A stretch of 64,000 nt of DNA from Cyanoderma ruficeps (GCA_008694505.1 VZDJ01000116.1:23493501-23557500); one strand, 5' to 3'; shown: positions 11,660-26,105, counted from the stretch's first letter. Made by a program: numbers and translations. The notes: generated from the sequence alone by a model not told the origin.

Positions 11660-11935
11660 TAAAATCTTAATAGGGCTTCCTCTACCCTGTTTGATCTTCC
11701 TCATGCTTCACCCTCTTCAACAGACTTTCCACCTTCATCTTTCATTTTCATTGTACTTCCATTTCCATTTAATTTCTGTACCTACTGTGTCTCCTCAACT
11801 CCTGTTAACCCACACCATGGTTCTCAAAAAAGGATTCTCAATGGGTCCTGGGAGCTTCTTATTTGTGAATAAATATCTGCTTTATTCTCTAGCTCTGTTC
11901 AGTCTCTGTTCCAGGTCAGCCTTCCCAAGGCATCA
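11660..11935 (+). mobile_element. Possible solo LTR of an avian endogenous retrovirus (3' part)
   Basis: An AATAAA signal at 11868-11873 is followed by tatctgctttattctctagc, tctgttcagtctctgttcca and ggtcagccttcccaaggcatca, ending in CA at 11935. This layout (poly(A) signal, T/C-rich R-U5, terminal CA) is typical of avian ERV LTR ends. No primer-binding site or internal region follows, so if real it would be a solo LTR. The left end is not resolved and the start given is arbitrary. No protein-coding retroviral sequence was seen. Confidence 0.4.
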
Positions 11936-13755
11936 CTCCCGCTAGACAGAAGGAGCACAAGGAATATTAGTTGTTCTCTAAGATTCTTATTAAGCAGCAA
12001 AATGGACATTTAGTTTTCAATTTTCTTACAGCATATAAAAAGCAATTTACTGAGGTTGTCATTAAAATTACCATTACTATTTGCAAGTAATTAGCATTAG
12101 TAGGTTTTCTGGTGGATATAGTGAAGGGAATGCTATAAAGAGAGCAATAAATGTTAATGTGATGGAAGGCAAAATTACAAAGTGATAGAGGTGACCACAT
12201 GGGTATGGGCCTACTCCAACACAGGTGCAAAATATGGCATATAGGAACAAAAACTGACCAAAATTAAGAAGACAGCCACGATCCCACTTAAACGAAAGTG
12301 CTGCTGTGGGGTTTACCAAAGTACTTCTGCTTTGTAAGAAGAGCAGATTAAAAAATAAGGAAAGCATAGCAAATATTGTCATCTGCATTTTAATGGATTA
12401 AAATAAACTACCATTTTCCTGGACAAATTATTTCTAATCTCAAATGGCAGAGGAAAAAAATGACTCATCCCCAAAAGACATCCTGAGACTGATAATGTTA
12501 TGCTGAACTTCTCTTCTGTTCAGCATTGACAGAACAGCTGGCCTATTTCAAACCTTTTCCATAATCTTAATAAGGAGCTGACTTAGTTTTTAAATTACAG
12601 CTAATATATTGTCAGCTATGACCAGGGCTCTCAGAATACTACCACGTACAACAAGATGCATGTTGAAATTACAGTTGATGGCACCAGCTGACAAAAACGA
12701 TGCCTGTGAAAGGTACAACCAAAGCTACAGCAACAAAAAGATGTAAACAAACAAAACTGCCTAAAATGAGACTTCAGCTTCCTAAGACCAACATTTTACC
12801 TTCCTGGTTAGTCATTAAGTCTTTGATCACACAAATTGCTTAGGTTTCTAGAATTCTTTTCTGAATATCCCCAGTAAACTCTGAAATTTACCTGAAGAGG
12901 TAAATACTGCCTCCCGTCCAAGCCATTTAGAGACTGGGAACAATCATGTTGCTTAGCGTGAACCAACAAGCATGATTTGGAAGGGTTCATCTATCATGTT
13001 ATGTTTGGAAGTGTTCAGCTACTATGTTATGCACAACTGTTGTGTCTGAAGTCTTTCCCAACACACCCTGGCCTTTGATTTCATGAGACTCCGCTGGTGA
13101 ATCATCAGCCAGGATCTTGCAGCCTTTGGTTCGATGCCTTCTGTGACATGAGAGACTCAGAAACACTGCTCTCATTTCCCAGAAGGGCTCTCAAACTATC
13201 TCACTGCGGAGTGTTCTCGACAAGGAAATGGTGCATATTGCAAAACAAAGAGGGAGCAAGATGCTTCAGCCCAAGAATGAGAGCTCTCACTGGGCAGGGG
13301 ATTGCTGGGTCCTGGCCTGCACCCAGGAAAGAGAGTTACTTCTCTTACAAGAGCAGTGACTGGAAACCTCCCCTGAAGAAGGCTCTGTAAGCCTGCTGAG
13401 GCATGATCCCACTTGTACTCCCTACTTCTAATCCCTTCCAAAAATACATAACCCTTTCTATACCACAGCTCCTTCCCTTCCTTCCAGACCAAGGTACCCA
13501 CAGGGTACCTCCCAGGCTTTCTGAAATGCCGCAGAGATGAGCAGAGGGCAAAGACATCCCACTGTCCCAAGGACTGTTCTGATCACTGCCTTAGTGACTG
13601 AAGCACCATGACCACTTGTGCTAGGTGCCCATTAGATTACTGGCTGTCTGCTCCCAGGAGCACACACCGACTGCTGCGTGGGCGGGTGCCTGAGGCTGCC
13701 AGTCTGCCTCCTCAGGTCCAAAGTCTTCCAACAAAGTTCAGCTTCTGTATTTTCA

Positions 13756-13880
13756 GACACCTTTCACTAGACCAGGCTGCTCAAACTTCATCCAACCTGG
13801 CTCTGAACTTTTCCAGGGATGGGGCATCCACAATCTGCTCCAGTGCCTCACCACCCTTACAGTAAAGAGTTTCTTGTTCC
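13756..13880 (-). mobile_element. CR1 LINE fragment
   Basis: The plus strand reads as the reverse complement of the CR1 3' region: ctagaccaggctgctcaaac, catccaacctggctctgaac, ttccagggatggggcatcca, then cctcaccacccttacagtaaagagtttctt. About 125 bp are recognisable. The outer ends are diverged and no target-site duplication was seen. Confidence 0.88.
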
Positions 13881-16800
13881 TTTTTTTTCCTTGTTGTTAA
13901 AACTATTTTCTCTATGTACTTTATAAAGATTCTGAGCACCTTCCTAAGGATTTTAGGTATTACCTCAAAGCAGAGGCTTCTGACAGTCAGGTGGATAGAT
14001 TTATCTCTTGGTCTGTTCCTGGAAGTTTAATTCTACTAATGGGGCCACAATCTCTAAATGCTGCATTTTTATTGCCCAAGTTCACCACTGGATCTGGGCT
14101 CTAATACTCCACAGGGCTCTTGTCTATATTCACACTTAGATCCTGCTTTAGTTCACCATTACCAGGTGCATTTCATAGACACTGAAAATAAAAGTTGCAG
14201 TGAAATTGCAACTCATATGTTGCATATGTATTGATTAAAAAGGGGTGAAAATATCTCTTACCATTTCCTTTCACACTTTAATTCTTCACTGGGGAGGAAC
14301 GAGGGAAAGCTGAGCAGAGAACTCCAAGGTGGCTGAGCCCCGTGGGTTGGCTCAGGGACATCTGCTCAACTTACAGGCTATGTAAGAGAAAAGTCTAATA
14401 AACCTACAGGGATGTGGTTTAAATTTTAGCCCTACAAGGGCAGAGAGGGACAGGAAACCCTGCTTCCCCAGTGTTAACAACACTGTGGCATACACTGCTG
14501 AAATTCTGTCTTCATTCACAAATATCCTGATCTATCACCCTTCATTTCTGTTACAAATCTAATGACAGGTTATGCTGGGGTCCCTAACTTTCCACATGGC
14601 ACTGAGGACAGCAGTTGTACATTATGTTCATGCCAGCACAGTTAAATCTATTTTGTTCACTGTAGCTATTCTGAATTTTTAATCATTTAAGTTATGAATT
14701 TGGCTCTTTAAAGCTACTGTTACTTCTGTCCAAAGTATCTCACTAAGGAGGCAGAAACACATTAATAAAGTCAGAGACTTGCTAAACAAAGAAACTACAG
14801 TTGTTGCAAACTGATCCAGTCACTGTTTCTTACATTACTGCACCAATGATTTCAGTTCTACCCTAAAGAGTTTTAGGGTGTAAAGATCATTTTAACCTAT
14901 CTGCACTACACTAACACCAGGGATGGATTATGCATGACTGGGGCCATGTACAGCATACAATTTTTTTGTGAGGGATTCAGTCATTCCACACACAATTCAT
15001 GCTCTGTACTGAGTGAGAGGCTGGGTTTGTGATGTGGAAGGCTATCACCACAGTTTCAGCTGAGTTCTTCTAATTAATTTCCCCTTAAAAATAGAGTGCA
15101 AACGTGTTACTGCATATGCTCTAGTCTTACACAGTTCAGTATTTTATTATTAGCTAAATACTAAGTCAACAGAATTAGGAAAGAACCAGCAGACAAGGAA
15201 ATAGAGAATAAACCTGTGAAAACATTCAAACCTACACGGTTGCCATGAGAAGTGATTTACTGCATGCAAGTTCTCAAGACACAGTGAGGGACTGTTTTGC
15301 CAAAGTCATGCCAATTTACAGGGCAACTTTCAGCATTTCTTTTTATTACTACAGAATTGAATTCACAACTTGTTTCCTCTTTTCCTCAGACTTGATTAAT
15401 TGCCATGTTAACATAACTACTATTCTTCTGCTTATAATGGGCTCCCTCTAAAGTGCTGCCCCAGCGAAACAAACCAGGGGAAAGCTTCTAGCTCTTTGCT
15501 CTAGCACTGCAATCCTTTCTAATCTCACTATTTTTCAAATTTATGTTCCATTCCAATAAAGCTCATGTGAATATTACAACAAATCAGATAATACAAGGTT
15601 ATGACCCTTGTAATTGATCCTTCAAGGTTCTTTTTTCCTTTTTTTCCAGTTGACGTGGTAAAAAATCACATTTAGCTGTGCTTGTTGACACTTGAGAATT
15701 CACTTTGTTGGTCATATACACTGTTTCAGAGAGATCACATTACATAATGATGTATTTCCAGTGCTTCATTTCTTCTATACCTACAAGCCCATTAAGCTGT
15801 AAGCAAACCTCCCGTGGGCCTGTAAGACTGCAAATATCAAGGGGGCAATGCTCCCATCCTGTTCAGAGGGAGCCTGGCTGGAGCAGTGTATTATTATGTG
15901 AGGACACAGGGCTAAACATTTGCCACTACTTAAATAATTTCAAATAAATAACAGCAGCTTAAAATAAAAAGTTAAATTTCCATCTGTGGAAAAATGCACA
16001 TTTAAATGAACACGGACCATGTATCCCAGCACTAGGAATCAGCTTTCTGGAGCAATGGTTTCTGTATCACATGACCACTGGAATAAAGTGATTAATTGGA
16101 CTGTCTCAGTAAATGCGATCATTACACTTTTAATTAACCTTTTCAACCTCTTACACCTTCTCGTTTTGTTATGCATTAGATTTTTACAGTTTTCCAGTTA
16201 TTATGCTTGACTACACTTAAAACAATGTGGAGCTCTGTTAGAAAGATAAGAAAAACAATTGAAACAGCTCTGACTGTTCTTAACAGGAAAATACCACTGA
16301 TACTGTCATCATCAGGGTAGTTATAAATCAGGTGCAGGACAGACATTCTGAACTCTGTGGCTACGTTCCCACCTAATTTTTGTTTTGGCAGCACACTGTT
16401 ATTTAATGACTCTGGCTACCAGGAAACTAGCTTGTGGAAATTCTTTCTCAACCTAGTTATAATTACTCCATATAAATCATACAATGATCAATTATAATAA
16501 TCTTAGCTTCATCCATTATTTAAACTTAGAGTTTGAATCCACACAGCAGGAGTGCAGGAAATTCCAAAGTCCCTTCTCTGCTCGCTCATAACTGCTTTAT
16601 TCCTGAAGCCATGCCAGCTACAGAAAAGAAGGGGCCAGATATGCTCTTATCTATGACATCGAAACCTGAAATAACCACAGATTTCAGACAGGCAATGGTT
16701 TCTGGCTTGGTTTTTTGGCTTGGCTTTTCTAACTACATTGTCTTACAGTGGGTGAAACTAAATTCAACATGAGATTTTGCTTTCTTTACGTTGGTGGACC

Positions 16801-19800
16801 AGAATCAGAGGAGTTCTGAAAATTACAGACACTGAAAGCACAAAATATTCTTACTTTAAAATGGCCTAGGTCTTCCTCACATAGATGCATACAGACACAT
16901 TTGTATACAAACGTATGTATGTCCTAGAATGTTTCAGGACTATTTGGCTTCATGTGTCATTTCACAAGAGCTTGAGAAAAAAAAAATCCAAATGTTTTTG
17001 TCTAATTTAAGGCTGATCCTAAGATACCTGAGCTCAGTGTGATATGAAAGTAGTCTGATGGAAAGAGGGAAAAAAAAAATCATGAAGGCTTAAGCAAAAC
17101 ATTCCAATCTTTTCCAGAAAAGCTTCAGAACTTTAACTGGATTTTGAAATGGTAACAAGGACTTTTAGAACTATTTAATAAACTGACTATATGTTTTTGA
17201 TTATGCAAAATATTAAGCGAATTGTTATTACTTTTCTGCGCCCTGCCCTAGTTCAGTCTCAGCCATATTTGCTACCCAATGTAAAGTCAGTGTCTGTTTT
17301 GAGGTTTAATATATTTTGATTTCCAACACATTTTAATGTTTCAACTACATGCCAAGAATTGCTTTGTCAATAGAGCTGTATTTTTTTGTGCTTCTCAGCT
17401 AAGTCTGCCCAAAGCCCCCCAAATTTTGCAGCATTTAGACTGAAGCCAAGAAAAGAGACGACAAGGAAGGAGACCCTGTCAGGGCAGGAAGGAAACTCTA
17501 GAAATACAAGGTCTTATATGGGATAAAGCAAGTATTCATATCTGATATGAGAATCACAAGGTTTTTCAGTAACTCCACAGGCTCTCCAAACAGCTATTCT
17601 GTATTCCCAATGCATCCCATTAAATTTTTTTGATGGTATGTTATCTAGCACTTTCTACAACGTAATTCCCCTTTCTTCCTAAATTTACTCCTTTCCTCTT
17701 AACATTGGCTTTTTAATTTCTTGAATACTCTCCTTCTGCCATTACTCTATTTGTCTTTTAAGTTACTCCCCCTCATATTCTTTCTTCACAACCCAAATCA
17801 CGTTTTCTGAATATCTAAACTCATGCTATTTATTCTCAGATTTGGAGAACAAAAAAAAACAAAACAAGAGGTTACAAAAAAACCCTCCAAATCATTGACC
17901 AAGAGTTTCTGTATGAGTTGTACTCAGGAGATGGCTACAGACAGACAAAACCTGTTAATTCAAGAGTTGCTGAAGCATAGCTTACTCCAGCCTCAAGCAA
18001 TACCAGTGTAGGTAGGGATGGTTTACACGCATTGACTGCCTGCTGCAGGAGTATATATTAGCTTATCTTTGACAGCAGCTTGCTCTTGATGGCTATAACC
18101 TGAAAAAAAAGTCAAAGTATATAAGACCTTAGCAGAAAAATTATCCTGCTTATTCTGCGGTGTTACTCTTTCAGAAGGGAACCGAGAGAGGACAGTGGGC
18201 TGGAGAAGTGATTGTGAATCCAGTCTGACAAGAGCAGCTGATGGGATAACTCAGGGAAATGTTAGAAACAGAGACAGGGAAAGATCCTCTTTCCAGAATA
18301 ACAAGGGGAAAGCTCCACCGTTCCTAGATGGGAGAATCACAGATGTCTCACTGGTCATGACAAAAGTCCAGCAGCGCAAGAGAAGAGGCTAAAACCACAG
18401 TGAAAGCAGCAGTGACAGACACGGGGCAGATGCTCAATTAGTGACAGCAGCAGCAGGGGTGGGGCAGAGGGTGCCATCATGGCACTGGAGAGAGCAATAG
18501 AGACAGAGAACAGCAAAACCCACAGCAGCTGGGGAGGCACCAACTCAGCCCCCCTTTCCCTGCTGCCAGTGGAAACCATTCGGGGCAATTATCTGGCCTA
18601 TCGACCAAACAATATGAGCCTCATTCCATTAATCCACCACCAGCTGCTCTTCTTTTTCCTATCACTTGGTCCCAATGAAATCCTGTTGAATACAAATAAA
18701 TTCACCACAATGTGAAGAGGGCAGCAGTGGTAACTCCTGTCTGCTCACAGATTTGCTTAGTGAGTTTTAGTCACTGTGTTGCTCTGACTCCATCTGAGGT
18801 CTCATTGCTGAGCCCCAGAGCCAGTGACCAAGGAGATGTGTGCACTGAGGCAGTGGGACTTAATGGATCAAGGGAAACAAGATACTTTGGAAATAAGTAA
18901 CTTCAGTGATACTGCCCTGGAGAGTTATAATGATGATTATGATGGTCCCCATCCTACTGTGTGCCCAGAAGATAAAGCAGCACAAAGTGAAGGTGAGGCA
19001 GCCGTGTATGGCATAGATCACTTACCTACAGTGCAACTGAGGGTTTGTTAACTTCAGACCATTATGATACTTAATAGATTACACCACACTAACAATTAGA
19101 CCACTGCCTACTGTCTAATCTAAATAACCTGCCACTTTCATTTATGGCACGTGCAACATGTGCCAATAGACAAAAAGCTTCTTTCTGTTTTGTCTTCAGT
19201 GACCATGGTTTTCCCCTGCTCCCCACAGATCCCACTCCTGAGCTAGTCTGGTTACCTTTCCTTAACTCTTATAAATAGCCAATCTCTCTTTATTTTTTTC
19301 AAATGTAAAAATATGGTTCTTTCTGAAAAAAAACTAAGAGGAAATAAAATTATTTTGACTTGTTAACTACATTTAACAGCATTTGTCTCTTTTCTGAGAG
19401 AATGTTTCTGCTGTCACATAGTGCCCAGTTTGAACCTCACTGAACACAACATTTTGACTTCCATTTACTACAAAAAACTCTGAATCCAGGTTTTATGCCC
19501 AAATTTATCTTGTCTTTGAAACCCATTTAAATCAAGTAAGCATTTGATTAAGTGCTTTAGTGAACTGGGCATCAGCTTACACTCTTCCTGGCTCCATTTT
19601 TAATTCTGAAATACATATAGAATATATTGGCTTTTATTTGGCATACATGTTTGCAAATATGTGAATGGACAGGTACACAGGACAAAAGTAAACACAGTTG
19701 GAAGAGAAAAGTGGTGTTATCACAGAATTGATTATTTTGGTGTTCAAATACTTAAGTCAAATGAATGTCTTCCTAATTAACGAGAAGTGTGCCTCACTAA

Positions 19801-22800
19801 GTAAAATGACAACACTATTTACATTTAAATAGTCTATTTTATTCAGAGTCACTTCACACACATGCACATTACTGAACTGCAGCCAATTCTGCAGCGGAGA
19901 ATAATAACTATACAGCACTAGCAGCACTGTCCAAGAGGCACTGGAGGGATATGGATAAGAGATGAATCAAGAGTGTATATATAATGCTTCTGTAAGCAAA
20001 ATTACAACATTGACGCAAATAATTTTTTTTTCTCTTTTTTTTTTTTCCAACACCCATACTCCTGCCTGATCAGGTAAAAAGTGTTAGTGCTGCCAGGAAT
20101 TCAGATCTGGAGACTAACATCCCAACTCACATCCTGCTAGGATGCTTGTGCAGTATTGACTAAAATGGATGGGTTTGAAACACTAATCGACTAGTGATGT
20201 ATGCCCTCCAAATAGGCAAATTATGTTTAACATGTCACAGTAAGTGAAGAAGCCATTTCAAGACAACATTAGCATTAACACTGTTAATGTATTAACACAT
20301 TCCCTTCCTGAGGGAAGTCAGCGCAGTGCTGCAGAGGCAGCAGCAGTGCAGCTCCCAGGAGCTGAGCAGTGTCATTCCTTTGGCACGTGACACTGCCCAC
20401 TGGTCACTCTGCGATGGGACAACATGGAAACTGGAGCTCCTGCCCTCCTTACATAAACACAGCTCTAGTTCATCACTGTAGCTCTGACTGGGTCACTGAG
20501 GCCACGGGTGCAGAACCTCTGTGTTGCTAATATCTGCCTGCAAACCCTGACGCTTAGCGAACTGAGCAGAAAACTTTGGTAACCTTCAGCTTCCCAGTCT
20601 TGTCCTATTCTTTCTCTTGAAGAACTGATTCAGTAACACTGCTAGGAAAATGCTGAGAGATGGCTGAGGTACTTAGATTCAGTGCCCCCCACAAACAGGC
20701 TGATGAGGAGTTTCTTAGCCCTGCTGGATACAGATCAACACCATTCCACATATTATTTGCTCTTTGTTTTTATTTGCTCGTTTCTTCATCCCCATCTAAA
20801 ACACAAAAGAGTTTGTTTATGAACCTGATTAGTGTCAACAGCATTAGTTCACTTTTGAATACACTTACAAACGCATATACTGAGTTAAAAACAGTACTCA
20901 TGTTAAAGCCTGAGAGCTAAACTAAACCTGCATCTTGAAGCTAGTGATCTTCTAATACTGTTGCCGTGTGTTAGAGAGACATAAAATAATAAGAGCCCCA
21001 ATCCTAGAAAAAGCACTATATATGGAAGCAGTGAGGAGAGAACAGAATCTCAAAATTCACTGCACACTGGATACACAGACATTTCTCAATCAGCAGCTGC
21101 TGCTGCTCTCCAAGGCCCTCCTACCACTGGGAAAACTTTCACGTGTCCAATACAATAGCACAGTTCCCTCTGTAATTCAAGAGCATAAGAAAAAGTGATT
21201 AAGAATGCTATTGAAATCAACACCAAAACTCCAAATAAAATGAATCATGATTAGCTGTTGAAACTAGAATGATGTAGAAAAGCGAGATATCCACAAAACA
21301 GCAGCGCACCAGTAAATAAATAAAGCACAAAAGTCCCACATATTTGACATTTGAAGAACAAAACTATCCATCAATGTCTTGGCAGAGATCGATCAAACAG
21401 AATGCTGCTGACGAAAATCTAATAGTATGATGGTAATAATGTAGCCATAAAGCTTCTACTCTGTAATTGACTGCTTCCACTTCAAGCTAACATGTCTAAA
21501 AGAGTGACTAATGTTCACCTAAAGATTTCACTTGCGTTGAATGACAATCAGCTACACCTCGTGCTATTCTCCATAGATTGCTTGTGCCGGGTAATTGCTG
21601 AGGGAGAGGAGCCAGAGGGGAAATAGTCTTAACTAAGGAAATTTATGTGAAGAACGGTATGATAATCTCAAAGGAAAATATAGTTTCCCATCTGATTTTA
21701 AAACACAACACAATACTCCAGCCGTAACATTCATTTCCTAAAGCAGAAGCATCAGTGGTGACTCCATTCTCAGGGCACAGTAGGTTTTATATTTAAAATG
21801 GGTACTTAAGCTTTCAACAAATTATAAAAAATACAATTTTTGCTTCACAAAATTACAGCCTAAATTCTTTGAATAAAGAACAAATTTCTGAGAGGCTGCA
21901 GATATATTGTATGCTTTGGTCAGAATTTCCATTTCACTGAAGGTCAATTAAGTTAATTAGCATTACAAACCAAACAGAACCGTACCCTTCAATGACATGT
22001 CTTTATAACTTACTTTTGTGATCTTACAGAGCAGACTATTTTACAAATAATGTGAATTAATACACAGTTTATATGTAGTTTTAATTCAGGAGACTAAAAC
22101 TTGGGCACATTTTTGTACTCCCCTAAACAAAACCTGAAAAACTAAAGAAACAATTTGGTGGGGTTTTCTAATTTTTTGAGGCCAGAATGGGAAATTTAAA
22201 TTTCCTTTCTAAGTTTCACTGAAAATCAAAATATAATTAAAATGTTTGGAACTCTTTAGATGACAATGACTGTTACTCAGATTGCTCTATTGCCTTTGAT
22301 ATATACTTAAAGATAATTGGCTAGTCTTAGTGATGTATTTTTAAAGAGCTACCTATTGATTAATAATGTTTCAGTATTAATATAACCACTTTGTGTGGAT
22401 CAAGAAACATCGATAGCAGAAACCCATATTTACCCACAAATTAACTGGATATAGATCTGTTGCTTTAAGCAAAATGGGGTGCATTCACTCATTATTTTGC
22501 AAGAGTAATGAGATAAACTGTAAGAGTGAAGATTAAAGCAAAATTTGGGTTTATATTTCAGCTGCATACAATGATAAAGTTCATTTTTTCCTGCTCTTGC
22601 AGAATGAATGAAAAAAGGACATGAAAGCAGAACTTCCAACTCAACTGCAGGAATTGGTGACACTGTAGTTTTGTACTTTTTGGGCCTCCAGGTCAAATGC
22701 TGGACAAAATGAAATGTGCAGTACTAACAGAGGTGGCTTTTTTTTTAATATCCAGTTAAAAATGGATTAAACCAGTAAATGATCTTGTAATTGACCTCTA

Positions 22801-23149
22801 TAACCAGACCTCTTACAGCCCCACTCATCTCACTGTCTCCTAAAGGTTCCATAAGGACTCGGAGGTTTGCTGATTAACAGGTATTTAAAAAGAGTGCCCC
22901 AGACCTGGATGAAGAGCCATCACAGAATTATACAAAACTGCATCAGTTGATTTGCATAGGAAATGGCAGAAAGAGAGAGTTTGTGTACCCCAAACAAGAA
23001 TAAATAAATTAGGGAACGCCTCATTGTCAAGTATCTTCCCAAGCAGTTCAAACTCGCGCGCTGAAAGTTTTAGGACGATCAGACAAATTCAAATGGCCAT
23101 CCAGTTCATCCTTCTGTGGCAAGCCAAAGTAAGTCCATCCTTTGCAAAT
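13881..23149. other. Intronic stretch without recognised features
   Basis: AT-rich, single-copy-looking DNA. I noted a 12-bp palindrome (tttgtatacaaa, 16900-16911), a T-rich tract near 20022-20046 and a small imperfect hairpin around an E-box at 19146-19164. No open frame here exceeds about 90 codons and none looks like a known protein. Confidence 0.6.
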
Positions 23150-23272
23150 CATCTGTCCCAGTCTCCCAGTGGATGTGATGCTACAGCCTCCAGAGAATTC
23201 CACACAGTGTTTAGTTATCTTCAGAGTTAGATTTCTTTTCTCTAATATCTAACCTAAACACCACACACTACA
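23150..23272 (-). mobile_element. Degraded CR1 LINE fragment
   Basis: The best-preserved part is near 23228-23270: agatttcttttctctaatatctaacctaaac matches the CR1 minus-strand run of 'fails-to-heal' sequence around the TTTCTTCCTAATATCTAATC motif. Upstream, a weak match to the 'ggatg ... catccacaacctc ... ccagtgt' section is visible. This is an old copy and the left boundary is a guess. Confidence 0.55.
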
Positions 23273-23487
23273 ATTCAGAACAAATGACAATTACCCTGTC
23301 ACAAAATGTATTACACTGCTTTGACATTTGTTCTTAATGAATCCACACTGACCCTCCTTATCACCTCACATCCCCTAGATACTTTTAAATCAACTTTTTT
23401 TTTAATACCCTATTCTATCATGCTTCCAAGCGCCGTGTTTGGAAACTGGAATTCCCTGGGCTTTTTTTCTAGGTCTGTTTTATTGAT

Positions 23488-23550
23488 GGTGTGTGTGTGT
23501 ACATATATACACACCCACACATATATATATATATATNATATATTATTTTT
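23488..23550 (+). repeat. Compound (GT)/(AC)/(AT) microsatellite with an N
   Basis: A gtgtgtgtgtgt run is followed by acatatatacacacccacac and then an AT run interrupted by an N at 23537. The run length is evidently unresolved in the assembly. Confidence 0.95.
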
Positions 23551-25532
23551 TATAAATAAAGTAGTTCTGTGTTCGTTTTCCAGCAGCCCCCTTGGGCCTC
23601 TTTTTCCTTCCATGAATTCTCAAATTGCTAATGGCTTAGCGACAGCTTCAGTTTATTAAGTACACTAAAAATAATTTAATCAGGCCACCATAAGAAGGAA
23701 AAAATCTTTTACATTTCTTGAATATTTTTCTTCCTTTCTGTTGAAGAGACAATTTAACTAGAAATTAAAGAGGAATTTTTTAATGCCACATCATGTGATG
23801 ACATACCACATGTTATAGGTCAAGTGGCTTAAAACTACCTTCCTAAATACCTTGCTGAGCTATGTTGAATAGTTTTAGATGGTCTTTTATAAATATAGAA
23901 AGTAGTTTTCATAGTCAAAAATTTGTCTTTTCACCTCCAATACACACAGGCCACTAAAGGAAACACAAAGACTGTAGTGAGGCCTAGAGGGATTGGCAGA
24001 CTCTCTCTGTCTTGGGTGGTTTTGCTGCCCTGGAGAAGGAAAAAACTTTCATCCCAGCTGAGAAGTTAGACCAGATTTCTGACAGTTTTGTCTCACCAGG
24101 GTGATCCAGACAAGTAGAAGCATTCTGATAAACCAGGCAGTTATTATCATAAGCTTGGCCTAAACTTTACTGCCGTTATTTCCTTTACAAACAAACACAT
24201 AAATGGAGAGCTTCTCTATTCACGTTAAAAAAAACCCCTCTATGGCAAAGCCATAATCTTCAAATGTGCACTTGAAAGCCCCAAGCTCTGAGCAAAGTGT
24301 CCTTACTGAAAAAAGATCACAAAGCCACCATTTTAGCACAATCCATCCAACCACAGCGTCCTGATCACCCCCTCAAACGTGTACACGACCATCAGGAGCA
24401 ATAAAATAAGAACCTCTTGAATCTCAAATGCATGAAACTGCTTGCCTTCTTCCCTGTTTTCCAGGAGTCTCTCTTTATCTCTCTCCTTCCTGGTCACCAC
24501 AGCTGAGCTGGGGCAGCAGTGGCTGAGGGCCCTGCTGTAGAGAACACGATGCAGCCGAAGAAACGCAGCAAATCCAGGTGGAGACAAAACAATGGGAAGC
24601 AAAACAGCACAAAGCAGAGCCCTCCCAGCAAAGAGGGTGCCTGGGTCAGGATTCCCCAGTGCTACACGGCCCCATCCCAGCAAGGCAGGGACTTCGAAAA
24701 TGCGTATTTGAGAGTCAGATCAGCAAAGGGATTTCTCACAGCATCTCTCCTCAGCAATGACAGTTTGTTGAGCCTTACAAATAGGGGCCATTTTATCTGT
24801 TCAGGATAGCAGTGAAAACTGGACTAGACGAGCTGGTCAGCTCCCCAAAGCCCTAACCCCACAGAGCTGTCAGTCAGCCAGAGCCTGGGGAGTCCAAAGC
24901 CACTGTCCTACCATTTCCCATTCATCTGTAAAATCACAGGAATCCAGGAAAGGGACAGTGCCAGGAGCATCAGTTTCCATTTCTGAAGGGCTCCTGGAAG
25001 AAATGTCAGTCTGCTCAGCCTGCATTCCCCGACTTGAAGGGAGCTGAAAAGAGATGGAACTAGGGAATACTGCACAAAATGCAATCCATGGCCTTTGGAT
25101 GAGGGCTGCAGCCACTAAATGATCCCAAGTGTGAAATTCTGCAAAGCCTGGCTACAAGCACAGGAGATCTAGTTCTTGGATGAAGCACTTTGTCCATCCC
25201 TAATCAGTAATTCTTTTCAAGGCAAATTAATGTAGAATAGAGCTACTAGTATGACAGAATGGCTATTAGAAGAGTTTCCTACTCTGAGTTTGCAGATACT
25301 TAGAATAAGCTCAAGTCCAGGCTATCCTTTCCACACCTGCCATTCCCATTTCACAGCTGGATCCCTCAGGCTTCTGGAGCAGCAGGAGTAGGAATGGGAC
25401 AGTAAAGGAAGCAAAATTTATCACAAGCAACAATTTGTTGCAAAATTGAACGTCCTAAAGTTGCAGCGACTGCAGAAACAACACAAGGATCAGCTGCTTC
25501 AACAAGCCTACAAGTTGCAGAAATATTCCCAT

Positions 25533-25603
25533 TATTATTTGTTTCCTAAGAACAAGGTAATGTAATTACCTCACCTTACCTTATTCTTAGGAAACAAATA
25601 ATA
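25533..25603 (-). repeat. Inverted repeat, 28-bp arms with a 15-nt loop
   Basis: The arms 25533-25560 and 25576-25603 (tattatttgtttcctaag on one side, its complement on the other) differ at one position. That mismatch is again C-A on the plus strand and U-G in the GFRA1-sense RNA. The loop is tgtaattacctcacc. A partial extra copy of the arm (cctaaggtaa) follows at about 25613-25622. Confidence 0.9.
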
Positions 25604-26081
25604 GTTACTTTTCCTAAGGTAACTTTTTTCCTTTCTTAAAAAAATTAAATAATCAACTCTTCTAGTTTGTCTTCATCCAAACAGTTCTCCAAAACCCATT
25701 AATGACTGGACTGCTTGTAAGAAAGTTTAATTTGTATGTAAAGCTTGCTGAAAAGTAAGTTGTGAAGAAGTGTCACAGCACTATAACAAAGTTTGACATT
25801 TTCCTACCTACTTTTAATCAGTCTCACAGGGTGCTTTACATTTTGTTAGGATGTGTTCATGCAGTGCTGAATCCCAAGTAACAATGACCCACCCAAATTC
25901 CCAACGAGTTAGGCAGATGCATAAGAAGCAATTCAGAAACAAGCAGCAACGCTATGAAAAAAAGCCATTAAACACGAAGAGAAAGCTTTTACCGGGGCAT
26001 AGGAATAGGTCAAGTTGTGCAAAAAGGAAATATAAGGAGCACTTTAATGGCCTTAAATGCATCAGTAATTTTACAGCATTT

Positions 26082-26105
26082 TCTTTTTTTTTCTTTTTTT
26101 TTTTT
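26082..26105 (+). repeat. T-rich homopolymer tract
   Basis: Two T runs of 9 and about 13 separated by a single C. Confidence 0.85.

Noticed and set aside
25741..25760. ttttcagcaag on the minus strand as the missing five-codon GFRA1 exon
   Set aside because: It matches only the end of the expected DVFQQ codons, the preceding bases do not encode Asp-Val, and no GT donor follows.
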